Shown in pieces: positions 8,947-17,746 of a stretch of DNA of 64,000 nucleotides. Each line of letters opens with the position of its first letter. Position 1 is the first letter of the stretch. The notes beneath the pieces were generated by a model. It was not told the DNA's origin and ran no database searches. It was given only the letters and a program-made list of their open reading frames with translations. Source of the stretch: Pseudoclavibacter soli DSM 23366 (GTDB lineage: Bacteria > Actinomycetota > Actinomycetes > Actinomycetales > Microbacteriaceae); the NCBI RefSeq assembly GCF_000423505.1, contig NZ_AUIC01000005.1:62001-126000 (forward strand), in the 5' to 3' direction. The translations under genes were made by a program, and so were the position numbers.

Positions 8947-9015
8947 CACAGTGTGGGTTTTCCGATCTCCGCTGATTCCGATGTGACTGTCGCTCACACG
9001 ACAGCTGCAGGCAAT

Positions 9016-9089
9016 GGCTGGGTAGCTCAGTTGGTGAGAGCGCGCGACTCATAATCGCGAGGTCGTGGGTTCGAGTCCCACCCCAGCTA
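9016..9089 (+). tRNA. tRNA-Met (CAT), elongator type
   Basis: A 74-base tRNA with the anticodon stem CGCGA/TCGCG around CTCATAA (anticodon CAT). The acceptor GGCTGGG pairs with CCCAGCT with one G-T wobble at the end. It looks like an elongator because position 1-72 is paired. An Ile tRNA whose CAT is modified to lysidine is possible but less likely from the body sequence. Confidence 0.88.
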
Positions 9090-9103
9090 CAGTTTTCTCT
9101 CAC

Positions 9104-9412
9104 TCACCACCACAGTCGCAGCAACCCGGCCACCAGCGCACCGGCCACAACCACCACGATGAACGGCACCCGCAGCCACAGCAGCAGTGCTGCCACACCG
9201 AGCGCGGCGAGCCGGGCATCCACCGTGATCGCCGAACCTGTCGTAAACGTCTGCACCGCGACCAGCGCGGCCAACAGCGCCACCGTCACCCCGCCGAGCA
9301 GCGTCTGCACGCGATGTGACGAGAGTAGTCGCGCGGGCACGAGATAGCCGGTGAGTTTCAATGCGAAGGCGAGGCCCGCTGCGGCGAGCACGATGATCCA
9401 TTCGATGTTCAT
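9104..9412 (-). CDS. azlD: AzlD-family branched-chain amino acid export subunit
   Basis: A very hydrophobic 102-residue protein with about four membrane segments, beginning MNIEWIIVLAAAGLAFALKL and containing YLVPARLL and LRVPFIVVVVAGALVAGLLR. It has the size and composition of AzlD, the small subunit of the two-part AzlCD exporter for branched-chain amino acids. It overlaps the azlC-like gene by 4 bases (ATGA), which supports the pairing. The substrate is inferred from family knowledge. Confidence 0.85.
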   Translation of the reverse strand: MNIEWIIVLAAAGLAFALKLTGYLVPARLLSSHRVQTLLGGVTVALLAALVAVQTFTTGSAITVDARLAALGVAALLLWLRVPFIVVVVAGALVAGLLRLWW

Positions 9413-10161
9413 GCGTGCTGCTCCACATCGGGGTGTGCGCTGCTGCGGCGACGATCACCGAGCCAGGCGATGCCGAAGCCGACTGCTGCTGCGGCCAGCA
9501 CCGGCACCCCCGCAGGCGCGGCCGGAGTCAGCGCAATGGCCACCAGTGCGGCCGCCGCGGCAATGGCCACGGGCTCGCGCCCGCGCAGCCTGGGCCACAG
9601 CAGACCAAGAAAGGCAGCCGAAGCAGCGGCGTCGAGCCCCCAGACACTCGGATCGGGAATGCTCTGCCCGATCAGCGCACCGAGTAGGGTCAGCCCGCCC
9701 CAGCCGAGATAGACCCCGGCGGCGGTTGCCCAGAACCCCAGTCGCCGCGTGGACGGCGTGGGCTGCGCCAGTGCCACGGCCGCGGTTTCGTCGATGGTCA
9801 GTTGCGCGGCCAGCAGACGTCGCAGCCCGTGCACGTCGAGAATCGGGGCCAGCTGCATGCCATAGAGGCTGTGTCGCATGGCCAACAGCGACGAGCTGGT
9901 GACCGCACCGATCGCGCTGGAGGCGGTCATGCCGCCACCGGCCACCACGCCGACGATGGCATACTGCGAGCCGCCAGTGAACAACAACAGGCTGAGCGCG
10001 AGCGTTTGCAACACGGTAAAGCCCGCGGTCACCGAGAGCGCGCCGAAGCTGATGCCGTAGAGCGCCGTCGCAATCGAGACGGAGAGCGCCATGCGCCAGG
10101 TCGCGCTGCGCTGTGCTGCCTGGTCGAGGTCGGATGAGGTCACCCGTCCATTGTGCGTCAT
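9409..10161 (-). CDS. azlC: AzlC-family branched-chain amino acid exporter
   Basis: A 250-residue membrane protein with about six hydrophobic segments. The family signature LYGISFGALSVTAGF near residues 33-47 is followed by LFTGGSQYAIVG and a conserved MRHSLYGMQLAP, as in AzlC. The downstream azlD overlaps it. The C-terminal end is basic and probably cytoplasmic. The start is uncertain: the ATG at 10161 has a weak upstream context, and an in-frame GTG six codons later is an alternative. Export of leucine, isoleucine or valine is the family role. Confidence 0.87.
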   Translation of the reverse strand: MTHNGRVTSSDLDQAAQRSATWRMALSVSIATALYGISFGALSVTAGFTVLQTLALSLLLFTGGSQYAIVGVVAGGGMTASSAIGAVTSSSLLAMRHSLYGMQLAPILDVHGLRRLLAAQLTIDETAAVALAQPTPSTRRLGFWATAAGVYLGWGGLTLLGALIGQSIPDPSVWGLDAAASAAFLGLLWPRLRGREPVAIAAAAALVAIALTPAAPAGVPVLAAAAVGFGIAWLGDRRRSSAHPDVEQHA

Positions 10162-10212
10162 AGGTGCCGCACGACGCCGGGGTACATCGTTCCTGAGTGG
10201 CGGAGCGCTGGG

Positions 10213-10218
10213 TAGACT
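10213..10218 (+). promoter_or_regulatory. -10 box TAGACT for the dehydratase/murB operon
   Basis: TAGACT ends 6 bases before the GTG at 10225. Confidence 0.55.
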
Positions 10219-10224
10219 GAAGAC

Positions 10225-10710
10225 GTGGTGAACCTGAATATCGCCGGCAAGACGTACCCGGCCACGAATCCCTATCTGGTGGGTCGAGAGAAGGTGCGCG
10301 AATTCGCCGCGGCCGTCTTGAGTACATCACCGCTCAGCACCGATCCGGCGGCTGCGCTCGCCGCCGGGTATGCCGGGCTGGTGGCGCCGCCCACGTTCGC
10401 AGTGATCATCTCGCAGCAGGCTGAGGCCGCGCTGCTCGACGACCCTGAGGCGGGCATCGACTTCAGGCACTTGGTACACGGCGACCAGCGCTTCATTCAC
10501 GAGCGACCGATCGTCTCAGGCGACGAGCTCAGCGCGCAGCTGACGGTCACCGCAGTCAAGCAGCTCGGCGGCAACTCGCTGGTCACCACGGTCACCAAGA
10601 TCACCGACCGCGACGGCGCTCTGGTGAGCACCGCGATCGCCACATTCGTCATTCGCGACGTGCCGGCCGAGCAGTCGGCCGATGCTGCACCGCAGGAGGC
10701 TGCACAATGA
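10225..10710 (+). CDS. MaoC-fold dehydratase subunit, HadA-like
   Basis: A 161-residue protein of the FAS1-dehydratase/MaoC N-terminal type. It begins VNLNIAGKTYPATNPYLVGREKVREFA, has LVAPPTFAVIISQQA mid-way, and ends in a short acidic tail. In mycobacteria, HadA pairs with HadB as a 3-hydroxyacyl-ACP dehydratase. The same gene order (hadA-hadB, then tRNA-Trp-secE-nusG) is seen here, with murB inserted, in an organism that probably lacks mycolic acids, so the substrate is unclear. The overlap with the next gene (ATGA) supports a heterodimer. Confidence 0.83.
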   Translation: MVNLNIAGKTYPATNPYLVGREKVREFAAAVLSTSPLSTDPAAALAAGYAGLVAPPTFAVIISQQAEAALLDDPEAGIDFRHLVHGDQRFIHERPIVSGDELSAQLTVTAVKQLGGNSLVTTVTKITDRDGALVSTAIATFVIRDVPAEQSADAAPQEAAQ

Positions 10711-11156
10711 CCGCTCAGACGTTCCCCGAGGTTGCAGTCGGCGCCTCATATGGCCCCGTGCAGGTGCACCTGACGCGTGATTCGCTGGTGCGCTACGCTG
10801 GCGCCTCCGGAGATTTCAATCCGATTCACTATCGTGACGACGTGGCTCAGCACGCGGGGCTGCCCGGCGTGCTCGCTCATGGCATGCTCACCCAGGGGGT
10901 GTCGGTGCAGCCGGTGGTCGATTGGGTGGCTGAAGGTGATCCAGGCCGAGTGCTCGACTACCAGGTGCGCTTCACCCGCCCGGTCGTCGTCGACGGCACT
11001 GACGGCGCCGATCTGCACATCACCGCAAAGGTGACTGGCATCGCTGAGGTCGCCGAAGGCCGCCACGCCGGGCGCGAGATCGCCACGGTCGCGCTCACCG
11101 TCACCTTCGAAGGGCGCACGGTGCTCGGCAAGGCTGTCGCACAGGTGCTGCGTTGA
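10707..11156 (+). CDS. MaoC-fold dehydratase subunit, HadB-like
   Basis: A 149-residue hot-dog-fold protein carrying the hydratase-2 motif GDFNPIHYRDDVA (about residues 36-48), which includes the catalytic Asp and His, and then AHGMLTQG. It should supply the active site for the HadA-like partner it overlaps. Reversible hydration of trans-2-enoyl thioesters is the family reaction. It overlaps murB by 4 bases (TTGA), so the dehydratase and a peptidoglycan enzyme are translated in one chain. Confidence 0.87.
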   Translation: MTAQTFPEVAVGASYGPVQVHLTRDSLVRYAGASGDFNPIHYRDDVAQHAGLPGVLAHGMLTQGVSVQPVVDWVAEGDPGRVLDYQVRFTRPVVVDGTDGADLHITAKVTGIAEVAEGRHAGREIATVALTVTFEGRTVLGKAVAQVLR

Positions 11157-12283
11157 GCGCTGCGGGAGAGTTCCGCTTCGCCGAGCACACCACCGTCGGC
11201 GTCGGCGGTGCCGCCGCCGAGGCGCAGATTATCGAAAGCACTGACGACTTGACGCGTGCGCTTGATGCGCACGTGCATGTCAGCGACGAGCTGCTCGTGG
11301 TCGGCGGCGGCTCCAACCTTGTGGTGGCCGATGAGGGGTTCGACGGCACTGTGCTGGTGATGCGCAACCGTGGGCTGCACGCAGTGCACGCCGAAGACGG
11401 GTCGGTGCTGCTGCATGTGGCCGCAGGCGAGCCCTGGGATGACCTGGTTGCGCACACCGTTGCACAGGGCTGGGGCGGCATCGAGTCGCTCAGTGGCATT
11501 CCGGGCCGCGCCGGTGCTGCGGTGATTCAGAACATCGGCGCCTACGGGCACGATCTGGCCGAAACTTTGGTGAGCGTTGACATCGTTGATGTTGTCACCG
11601 CCAAGCCCGCGACCTTGGCCGCCGCAGTGCTCGGACTGGGCTATCGCACCAGCGCGTTCAAGCGTGGCGAACTCGAGGCTGTGGTCACCGGCATCACGTT
11701 GCGCTTGAGCGCCGATGGGCAGTCGGCGCCGGTGCAGTACGCCCAGCTGGCCGAGGCCCTCGGCGTGCCAGCCGGCGACCGTGCGCCGGTCGCCGAGGTG
11801 CGCGAAACGGTGCTACGGCTGCGTCGTGGCAAGGGCATGGTCTACGACCCCTCAGACGTCGACACGCATGGGTGCGGGTCGTTTTTCACGAATCCCGTGG
11901 TGCACGAGCGTTTTGCTGCGGCGTTGCCCGCTGACGCGCCGCGATGGCCCGTCGACGTCAGCCGAGCCGAGACGCCTGCGACGGCCATCCCGCTGGAGCA
12001 ATACCACGGCGATGAACTGCAGCCCGCCGCACAACGTCAGCCGGCCCTAGTCAAGCTCAGTGCGGGGTGGCTGATCGAGCACGCCGGGGTGCCGAAGGGC
12101 TTTGCGTTGCCCGGCTCACGTGCGGCAGTCAGTTCGAAACACACGCTGGCAATCACCAACCGTGGTGGTGCCAGCGCGCGCGAGATCATCGAACTGGCGG
12201 GGTTCATTCAGACGCGGGTGGCCAACGAGTTCGGGGTGGCGTTGCAGCCAGAGCCCAACCTGGTGGGGTTCGTCGAGAACTGA
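11153..12283 (+). CDS. murB: UDP-N-acetylenolpyruvoylglucosamine reductase
   Basis: The FAD enzyme that makes UDP-N-acetylmuramate for peptidoglycan. The 376-residue protein shows TTVGVGGAA near the N-terminus, the FAD-binding VVGGGSNLVV, GIPGRAGAAVIQNIGAYG, the proton-donor loop GCGSFFTNPVV, and the C-terminal glutamate in LQPEPNLVGF. The start is TTG at 11153, overlapping the dehydratase stop; no ATG or GTG fits the conserved N-terminus better. Length matches actinobacterial MurB. Confidence 0.94.
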   Translation: MSAAGEFRFAEHTTVGVGGAAAEAQIIESTDDLTRALDAHVHVSDELLVVGGGSNLVVADEGFDGTVLVMRNRGLHAVHAEDGSVLLHVAAGEPWDDLVAHTVAQGWGGIESLSGIPGRAGAAVIQNIGAYGHDLAETLVSVDIVDVVTAKPATLAAAVLGLGYRTSAFKRGELEAVVTGITLRLSADGQSAPVQYAQLAEALGVPAGDRAPVAEVRETVLRLRRGKGMVYDPSDVDTHGCGSFFTNPVVHERFAAALPADAPRWPVDVSRAETPATAIPLEQYHGDELQPAAQRQPALVKLSAGWLIEHAGVPKGFALPGSRAAVSSKHTLAITNRGGASAREIIELAGFIQTRVANEFGVALQPEPNLVGFVEN

Positions 12284-12286
12284 GCG

Positions 12287-12586
12287 CTACTTCTTTTTGA
12301 AGCGGCGACGCACGGCCAGCAGTGAGAACAGCACGGTGCCCACGATCGCGGTGGTTTTGGCGATGCGTGCCAATTGACGCACCTGAGCCTTGGGATTGAC
12401 GCGGGTGGTGAGCTCGTCGAGGCCCGTGCGCAGTGAGTGAGAGGTCTGAGCGATGCGTGCCTTGAGCTCATCGATGCTGAGCGTCGCTGGGTCGATGACC
12501 TGTGGCACAGGCGTCGGCGCAGGCTTTGGCGTGGGTGGCACAGGTGTGACCGACGCTGGAGTGGAAGGCTGCACAGGGGTGGTCAT
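12287..12586 (-). CDS. DUF3618 family protein
   Basis: A 99-residue protein. The first 35 residues are rich in Pro, Thr and Val (for example TPVPPTPKPAPTPVPQ). A DUF3618-like helix follows (LSIDELKARIAQTSHSLRTGL), then one membrane segment (about 80-92) and a Lys/Arg end FKKK. The ATG at 12586 has AAAGGAG five bases upstream, and it overlaps the holin-X gene by ATGA. DUF3618 and holin-X proteins are often encoded together in actinobacteria; the role is unknown, possibly at the cell envelope. Confidence 0.8.
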   Translation of the reverse strand: MTTPVQPSTPASVTPVPPTPKPAPTPVPQVIDPATLSIDELKARIAQTSHSLRTGLDELTTRVNPKAQVRQLARIAKTTAIVGTVLFSLLAVRRRFKKK

Positions 12587-12993
12587 CGACGGCTCCTTTT
12601 CGGTGCGAGCGTGCGAGAGAGGCTCTTGAGTGATGCGATCGTCTCGGGTGCGCCATCGATGCGCTTGAACGCACGGATCGCGATGAGCACGGCGACAGCC
12701 GCGACCAGCAGCCAGAAGCCACCGAGAATCAGGCCAGACCAAGCGTTGCCAACGAGTAGTCCGAGCCCCCACCATGCGGCGAGCGACAAGAACAACAAGG
12801 CGAAGGCAACGACCACGCCAGCTGCGGCGAACAGGGCTGAGCCCACTGCTGCGCGGCGACCAGACTGGCGAAGTTCGGCCTTGGCCAGTGCAACCTCTTG
12901 CGAGATCAGTGCACTGATGTCGGTGCTCACGCCGCCGATCACATCGCCCAAGGGGCGCTGCGTCTGATCGCCGGTGCGGAGAAATGGTGCCAT
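12583..12993 (-). CDS. Actinobacterial holin-X (phage holin family) membrane protein
   Basis: A 136-residue protein: a polar N-terminus with a helix (DISALISQEVALAKAELRQS), two membrane segments (about 50-74 and 82-106) and a basic tail. This is the holin-X/DUF1469 family. Despite the name these are chromosomal proteins, and no phage genes surround it. It is translationally coupled to the DUF3618 gene. A role in membrane organisation is only inferred. Confidence 0.82.
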   Translation of the reverse strand: MAPFLRTGDQTQRPLGDVIGGVSTDISALISQEVALAKAELRQSGRRAAVGSALFAAAGVVVAFALLFLSLAAWWGLGLLVGNAWSGLILGGFWLLVAAVAVLIAIRAFKRIDGAPETIASLKSLSRTLAPKRSRR

Positions 12994-13045
12994 GGGGGTT
13001 CCTCTCTCTTGCAGTCAGCCTACCGCCATGTGCGGTGAGGGCTGA

Positions 13046-14251
13046 TCAGCCCTCGGCGAAGAAGCGCTGCAGACGGTGCACGCCTTCGAGCAGCGCCTCG
13101 TCACCGAGTGCGTATGACAGGCGCAGATAGCCGCTGGGGCCGAATGCCTCGCCGGGCACCACAGCGACGTCGGCCTTTTCGAGCAGCAGCTCGGCCAGCT
13201 CGAGCGTGGTCTGCGGCGTGACGCCGTGCCAGGTGTGCCCGAGCACGCCACGAACATCGGGGTAGACGTAGAACGCACCCTCAGGCACAGGAACGGCGAA
13301 CCCGGGGATCTTGCGCAGCTCGTCGACGATCAGGCGCCGCCGCCGGTCAAAGGCCTCGCGCATCTGCGCCACGGCCTCTTGGGGGCCGTTCAGGGCCTCG
13401 ACTGCGGCTCGCTGTGAGATGTTCGAGACGTTCGAGGTCAGGTGCGATTGGAGGTTCGCCACGGCTTTGGCCACGCGCTGCGGCCCGATCAGCCAGCCAA
13501 CACGCCAGCCGGTCATGGCGTAGGTCTTGGCTACACCATTGACCAGTACGGTGTTGGCCTGAGCCTCGGGGATCACTGAGGCGATGCTGGTGGCAACCAC
13601 GCCGTCGTACGTGAGGTTCTGGTAGATCTCGTCGGTGAGAATCCAGAGGTCGTGTGCGACGGCCCATTCGGCGATGGCGCGAGTCTCTTCAGGGCTGTAG
13701 ACCGCACCAGTGGGGTTTGAAGGCGACACGAACAGCACCACTCGGGTGCGCTCGGTGCGGGCCGCCTCGAGCTGCTCAACGGTGACCTTGTATGACTGGT
13801 CGGCGCCGGCGAACACCTCGACGGGCACGCCACCGGCCAAGCGGATGGCTTCGGGGTAGGTGGTCCAGTAGGGGCCGGGCACCAGCACTTCGTCGCCTTC
13901 GCCGACCAGTGCGGCGAAGGCCTGGTAGACCGCCTGCTTGCCGCCGTTGGTGACGACGATCTGGGCAGGGTCGACGGTCAGGCCGCTGTCGCGCAGGGTC
14001 TTGGCGGCGATGGCCTCGCGCAGTGCGGGCAGGCCGGCTGCCGGAGAGTAGCGGAAGTTCGCCGGGTCGTCGAGCGCGGTGCGTGCGGCGTCGACGATGT
14101 TGGCGGGAGTCGGAAAATCGGGCTCGCCGGCACCATAACTGATGATCGGGCGACCGGCGGCCTTGAGCGCCTTGGCCTTGGCGTCGACCTTGAGGGTGGC
14201 CGATTCGTTGATGGCGAGGATGCGTTTCGACAGTGGCAGTTCGTGGGTCAC
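13046..14251 (-). CDS. Pyridoxal-phosphate aminotransferase (aspartate type)
   Basis: A 401-residue fold-type I aminotransferase of the aspartate/kynurenine class. It shows [12 protein letters not shown] near the N-terminus, [24 protein letters not shown], the Asp of [11 protein letters not shown], the PLP lysine in [15 protein letters not shown] (about 240) and the substrate arginine in YLRLSYALG. These fit a class I aspartate aminotransferase. In many actinobacteria an aminotransferase gene lies beside secE, as here. The GTG at 14251 has TAGACT 7 bases upstream, suggesting a leaderless mRNA. Confidence 0.9.
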   Translation of the reverse strand: MTHELPLSKRILAINESATLKVDAKAKALKAAGRPIISYGAGEPDFPTPANIVDAARTALDDPANFRYSPAAGLPALREAIAAKTLRDSGLTVDPAQIVVTNGGKQAVYQAFAALVGEGDEVLVPGPYWTTYPEAIRLAGGVPVEVFAGADQSYKVTVEQLEAARTERTRVVLFVSPSNPTGAVYSPEETRAIAEWAVAHDLWILTDEIYQNLTYDGVVATSIASVIPEAQANTVLVNGVAKTYAMTGWRVGWLIGPQRVAKAVANLQSHLTSNVSNISQRAAVEALNGPQEAVAQMREAFDRRRRLIVDELRKIPGFAVPVPEGAFYVYPDVRGVLGHTWHGVTPQTTLELAELLLEKADVAVVPGEAFGPSGYLRLSYALGDEALLEGVHRLQRFFAEG

Positions 14252-14258
14252 GTCATTC

Positions 14259-14264
14259 AGTCTA
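14259..14264 (-). promoter_or_regulatory. -10 box TAGACT for the aminotransferase
   Basis: TAGACT on the minus strand lies 7 bases before the GTG at 14251. The region from here to tRNA-Trp (14265-14434) shows no gene. Confidence 0.55.
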
Positions 14265-14434
14265 GTGAGGCGTTCCCGTCTCGCACAGGCGCAGGTTGCG
14301 TGCCGGCGACTTTACAGGGGGCCGTTATCTCCCGTAGACTGAGGCGAGGTAGTTGAAATCTGCCAAGCTTTTCTGCGCCCAAAACAGTATTCATTGAATC
14401 TGGGTCGGGTGCAGGCGGGCTGGCAGCACCGTTT

Positions 14435-14507
14435 AGGGCGGTGGCTCAATTGGTAGAGCAGCGGTCTCCAAAACCGCAGGTTGCAGGTTCGAGTCCTGTC
14501 CGCCCTG
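14435..14507 (+). tRNA. tRNA-Trp (CCA)
   Basis: A 73-base tRNA with acceptor AGGGCGG paired to CCGCCCT and G as discriminator. The anticodon stem GCGGT/ACCGC encloses CTCCAAA (anticodon CCA). It precedes secE by 57 bases, the usual actinobacterial order. Confidence 0.96.
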
Positions 14508-14563
14508 CACTGCCCTGCATCAGCTGATGCAGGCGCACGCACTGACGAGAGGTGACACGCATT

Positions 14564-14836
14564 ATGGCTGCAGCGTCAAGCGATGAGCTCAACGCGAGCC
14601 TGGTCGAGAACGCCGAGAAAGACCGCGCCAAGGCGCGCAGCTTCATCGGTCGCATCGTGCTCTTCTTTCGTCAGGTGATCGGTGAGCTTCGCAAGGTCAC
14701 CACACCGACCCGCAAAGAGCTCATCAACCAGACCCTGTTGGTGCTGGTCTTCGTGTTGATCATGATGGTCATCATCACGGTGCTCGACTTCGGCTTCGGC
14801 ACACTGGTGAACTTCGTGTTCGGCGGAGACGCCTGA
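14564..14836 (+). CDS. secE: Preprotein translocase subunit SecE
   Basis: A small membrane subunit of the Sec translocon. The 90-residue protein has a polar N-terminus, the conserved [20 protein letters not shown] (about 31-50), and one membrane segment (about 55-80). This is the single-helix SecE typical of Gram-positives. The ATG at 14564 is preferred; a GTG at 14552 lies in frame but coincides with the GAGAGG sequence. It is followed closely by nusG and r-protein genes. Confidence 0.95.
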   Translation: MAAASSDELNASLVENAEKDRAKARSFIGRIVLFFRQVIGELRKVTTPTRKELINQTLLVLVFVLIMMVIITVLDFGFGTLVNFVFGGDA

Positions 14837-14877
14837 GCTCATCCGGGCACGGCAGACAGATATATCAAGGAAGACAC

Positions 14878-15627
14878 GTGGCAGAAGAAGAGATCACCAC
14901 CGACGAGACGGTTGAACCCACTGAGGAGCAGACCGCGTCGGTCGAGGGCGCCGAGGGCGAAGAGCCCAGCGCCGAAGACCGGGTGCTCGCTGACTTTCGC
15001 GCGCAGCTGCGCAAGGCCGCTGGCAAGTGGTATGTCATCCACTCCTACGCTGGCTACGAGAAGAGCGTCAAGAACTCCATCGAGAAGCGTCGCGAGACCC
15101 AGGCGGGCGGCGACGATGTGCTCGAGGTGCAGGTTCCCATCGAGACCGTGCGTGAGGTGCGCAACGGCCAGTACAAGCTGGTCAAGCGCGTGCGCATCCC
15201 CGGCTATGTGCTGGTTCGCATGCATCTGAACGAAGACTCGTGGGAGCTCGTGCGCCGCACGCCCGGTGTCACCGGCTTCGTGGGCAATGCGCACGATCCG
15301 CTGCCGCTGCGCACCAAAGAGGTCTTCGACATGCTGAAGAGCTCCGTGGTCGAGACTGCTCAGGCCGAGGCCGAAAAAGCAGCTGAGAAGGCACACGGCG
15401 GCAAGGTCAAGAAGACCGCGCAGAGCGGTGCAGCCAAGGCCATCCCGATCGACGTCGACTTCGAGATCGGCGAGACGATCACCATCAAAGAGGGGTCGTT
15501 CGCCGGGTTGCCCGGCACGATCAGCGAGATCAACGCAGCCAGTGGCAAGCTCACCGTGCTCGTCTCGCTCTTCGAGCGTGAGACGCCGGTTGAGCTGGCG
15601 TTCGACCAGGTCACCAAGCAGTTCTGA
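14878..15627 (+). CDS. nusG: Transcription termination/antitermination factor NusG
   Basis: A 249-residue NusG. After an acidic N-terminal extension (about 1-40), the NGN domain reads [21 protein letters not shown] and ends in [27 protein letters not shown] Lys/Ala-rich linker (about 160-185) separates it from the KOW domain, which includes [14 protein letters not shown] and ends DQVTKQF. The acidic arm and the linker are normal for actinobacteria. The GTG at 14878 has an AAGGAAG Shine-Dalgarno upstream. Confidence 0.95.
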   Translation: MAEEEITTDETVEPTEEQTASVEGAEGEEPSAEDRVLADFRAQLRKAAGKWYVIHSYAGYEKSVKNSIEKRRETQAGGDDVLEVQVPIETVREVRNGQYKLVKRVRIPGYVLVRMHLNEDSWELVRRTPGVTGFVGNAHDPLPLRTKEVFDMLKSSVVETAQAEAEKAAEKAHGGKVKKTAQSGAAKAIPIDVDFEIGETITIKEGSFAGLPGTISEINAASGKLTVLVSLFERETPVELAFDQVTKQF

Positions 15628-15694
15628 GTCGACGGCTCGCTACAGAGACTTTCCGGCCAGAACACCGGAGAGAACATAGGTAAAGGAAAGAGAA

Positions 15695-16126
15695 ATGGCA
15701 CCGAAGAAGAAAGCGGTGGGTTTCATCAAGCTTCAGATCGAAGCTGGTGCAGCAAACCCCGCACCGCCGATCGGCCCCGCACTGGGCCAGCACGGCGTAA
15801 ACATCATGGATTTCTGCAAGGCCTACAATGCCGCGACTGAGTCGCAGCGTGGCAATGTGGTTCCGGTCGAGATCACCGTGTACGAAGACCGTTCGTTCAC
15901 GTTCGAACTCAAGACCCCGCCTGCAGCGAAGCTGATCCTCAAGGCAGCAAACGTCAAGAAGGGTTCTGGCGTTCCCCACACCGACAAGGTCGGCTCGATC
16001 ACCCACGAGCAGGCACGCGAGATTGCTCAGACCAAGTTCGCCGATCTCAACGCCAACGATCTCGAGGCCGGGGCGAAGATCATCGAGGGCACTGCGCGCT
16101 CGATGGGCATCACCATCAGCAAGTAG
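15695..16126 (+). CDS. rplK: 50S ribosomal protein L11
   Basis: A 143-residue L11. It starts [20 protein letters not shown] and contains the proline-rich [13 protein letters not shown] and [10 protein letters not shown] in the N-terminal domain. The RNA-binding C-terminal domain includes [15 protein letters not shown] and ends [18 protein letters not shown] precedes the ATG. L11 sits at the GTPase centre of the ribosome with L10 and L7/L12, which are encoded 2.5 kb downstream. Confidence 0.97.
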   Translation: MAPKKKAVGFIKLQIEAGAANPAPPIGPALGQHGVNIMDFCKAYNAATESQRGNVVPVEITVYEDRSFTFELKTPPAAKLILKAANVKKGSGVPHTDKVGSITHEQAREIAQTKFADLNANDLEAGAKIIEGTARSMGITISK

Positions 16127-16215
16127 CACTCGACCGCGATGCACAGCAGTGCATCACTGATAACTGAACACAGGAGTGGGAGGGCCGCGCCGGCCCGTTG
16201 ACCACGACTGCGTAC

Positions 16216-16230
16216 CGGGGCATCGCCCCG
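16216..16230 (+). other. Hairpin in the rplK-rplA spacer, possible L1 autoregulatory site
   Basis: CGGGGC-ATC-GCCCCG is a perfect 6-bp stem within the 122-base spacer, which also holds a GC-rich imperfect repeat around 16180-16197. In other bacteria L1 represses its own mRNA through an rRNA-like structure. No L1-target match was shown here, so this is a suggestion. Confidence 0.3.
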
Positions 16231-16248
16231 AGAAACAAGGAGAAGCAG

Positions 16249-16950
16249 ATGAGCAGGCGTTCAAAAGCCTATGTGGCCGCGGCCGAGAAGATCGAGCCCG
16301 GCAAGTTCTACACCCCCGCTGAGGCGGTGGCCCTCGCACGTGAGACCGGTTCTGCCAAGACCGACTCCACCGTCGAGGTCGCCCTGAAGCTCAACGTCGA
16401 CCCCCGCAAAGCCGACCAGCTGGTGCGCGGCACCGTCAGCCTGCCGAACGGCACCGGTAAGACGGCCCGCGTGATCGTGTTCGCCAACGGTGACGCCGCC
16501 GACGCGGCTGCCGCAGCCGGTGCCGACGAGGTTGGCAGCGACGAACTGATCGCCAAGGTCGCAGCCGGATACACCGACTTCGACGCAGCGGTCGCCACCC
16601 CCGACCTGATGGGTAAGGTCGGTCGTCTGGGCAAGGTGCTCGGCCCCCGTGGCCTGATGCCGAACCCCAAGACCGGCACCGTCACCACCGATCCGGCCAA
16701 GGCCGTGACCGACATCAAGGGCGGCAAGATCGAGTTCCGCACCGACAAGCACGCCAACGTGCACTTCATCGTCGGCAAGGCCTCGTTCACCGCTGAGGCG
16801 CTGGCACAGAACATCCAGGCCGCACTCGACGAGGTCATCCGTCACAAGCCGGCTTCGGCCAAGGGCCGTTACATCACCAAGGCAGTCGTCTCGACCACCT
16901 TCGGCCCCGGTATCCCGGTCGACCTGAACTCACTGGTCGCCGCCAAGTGA
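16249..16950 (+). CDS. rplA: 50S ribosomal protein L1
   Basis: A 233-residue L1 starting [20 protein letters not shown]. It contains the signature [20 protein letters not shown] followed by MPNPKTGT, and the C-terminal [22 protein letters not shown]. The ATG at 16249 follows CAAGGAG by 6 bases; the in-frame codons upstream are not part of the protein. A strong terminator follows at 16978-17009. Confidence 0.97.
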   Translation: MSRRSKAYVAAAEKIEPGKFYTPAEAVALARETGSAKTDSTVEVALKLNVDPRKADQLVRGTVSLPNGTGKTARVIVFANGDAADAAAAAGADEVGSDELIAKVAAGYTDFDAAVATPDLMGKVGRLGKVLGPRGLMPNPKTGTVTTDPAKAVTDIKGGKIEFRTDKHANVHFIVGKASFTAEALAQNIQAALDEVIRHKPASAKGRYITKAVVSTTFGPGIPVDLNSLVAAK

Positions 16951-16977
16951 CCCTGACGACTTCGGTCGTCTGAACTG

Positions 16978-17009
16978 CGAAAGCCCCGTCAGCACTGACG
17001 GGGCTTTCG
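16978..17009 (+). terminator. Rho-independent terminator after rplA
   Basis: The stem AAGCCCCGTCAG/CTGACGGGGCTT (16981-17006) with a 2-base loop is followed by TCGTCGTC rather than a clean T-run. It closes the secE-rplA operon. The next 130 bases contain nothing I can name. Confidence 0.85.
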
Positions 17010-17143
17010 TCGTCTGCAGCACACGCCCTGCGGCTGCAAACATCCTGCATCGGGTGCGGACATTGCGTCGCGATGGGCGGGCGGGGTGCCGACTTGCATC
17101 GTGATGAGGCGCTCGCCGTTGCGCAGCGGGCGCTCGCCGGCAG

Positions 17144-17746
17144 TCAGCGGGGCGCCACCACCAGATCGTCGATGCGTGCCAAAGTGGCGTCGGCCAGACT
17201 CACCAGGCGGGTGATCTGCTCATCATCGCGGTCGATCCAGCGGAAAGTGGGCGGGCCCACGGGGCGAAAGTTCTCATGCTGTTCCCACACCAGCAGGGTG
17301 CGCTGCGCCCCCATCACGTACTGCTGCCACCAGATCTGACGCAGATATGTGCGCGGCACCTTCTCGATCGGCTTGGTGCTGGTCTTGATCTCAGCCAGCA
17401 GCAGGTCGCCCGGATCACCACACAAGTTGAGCCCGTCGGGAGTGGCCAGATGGCGCTCATTGCCAACGGCTCGGAACAGCACCGTGCTCGAGTGCAGGCC
17501 GAAGTGCTCGAGCATCCACGCGGCGATGATCGGCTCACGCACCCGCCCGTATTCGGTATAGGCGTTGCCAGCGAAGGCGAACGGATCGCATTTGGCGCGA
17601 ACGACGCTGTCGACCGAGCGCGGGGTGGCCAGATGGGCGGCGTCGGTGGCGGTGATGCCGGTGCTGCGCGCCTTGAGCCAGCCAGGCCGATCGTGACTGT
17701 CGGCCAGCACGCGGTCGCGCAGAAACGAGGGTACTGGAGAAGTCAC
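17144..17746 (-). CDS. YqaJ-like viral recombinase / lambda-exonuclease-fold nuclease
   Basis: A 200-residue protein with the motif order of YqaJ and lambda exonuclease nucleases of the PD-(D/E)XK fold. It has TGITATDAA (about 29-37), GNAYTEYGRVREP with a conserved Glu (about 60-72), ATPDGL with Asp (about 101-106), LLAEIKTS with Glu and Lys (about 116-123), and RQIWWQQYVMGA with Gln (about 136-147). All expected catalytic residues are present, so it is probably an active DNA exonuclease. The GTG at 17746 overlaps the upstream gene by 4 bases. It sits on the opposite strand between rplA and rplJ with no phage genes nearby. Confidence 0.8.
   Translation of the reverse strand: MTSPVPSFLRDRVLADSHDRPGWLKARSTGITATDAAHLATPRSVDSVVRAKCDPFAFAGNAYTEYGRVREPIIAAWMLEHFGLHSSTVLFRAVGNERHLATPDGLNLCGDPGDLLLAEIKTSTKPIEKVPRTYLRQIWWQQYVMGAQRTLLVWEQHENFRPVGPPTFRWIDRDDEQITRLVSLADATLARIDDLVVAPR

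Noticed and set aside
9016-9089. Initiator tRNA-Met
   Set aside because: Position 1-72 is paired and the anticodon stem lacks the run of G-C pairs of initiators, so an elongator is more likely.
12583-12993. Remnant prophage, suggested by a holin-family name
   Set aside because: Holin-X proteins are chromosomal in Actinobacteria, and no other phage gene is nearby. The YqaJ-like gene is 4 kb away and unrelated in context.
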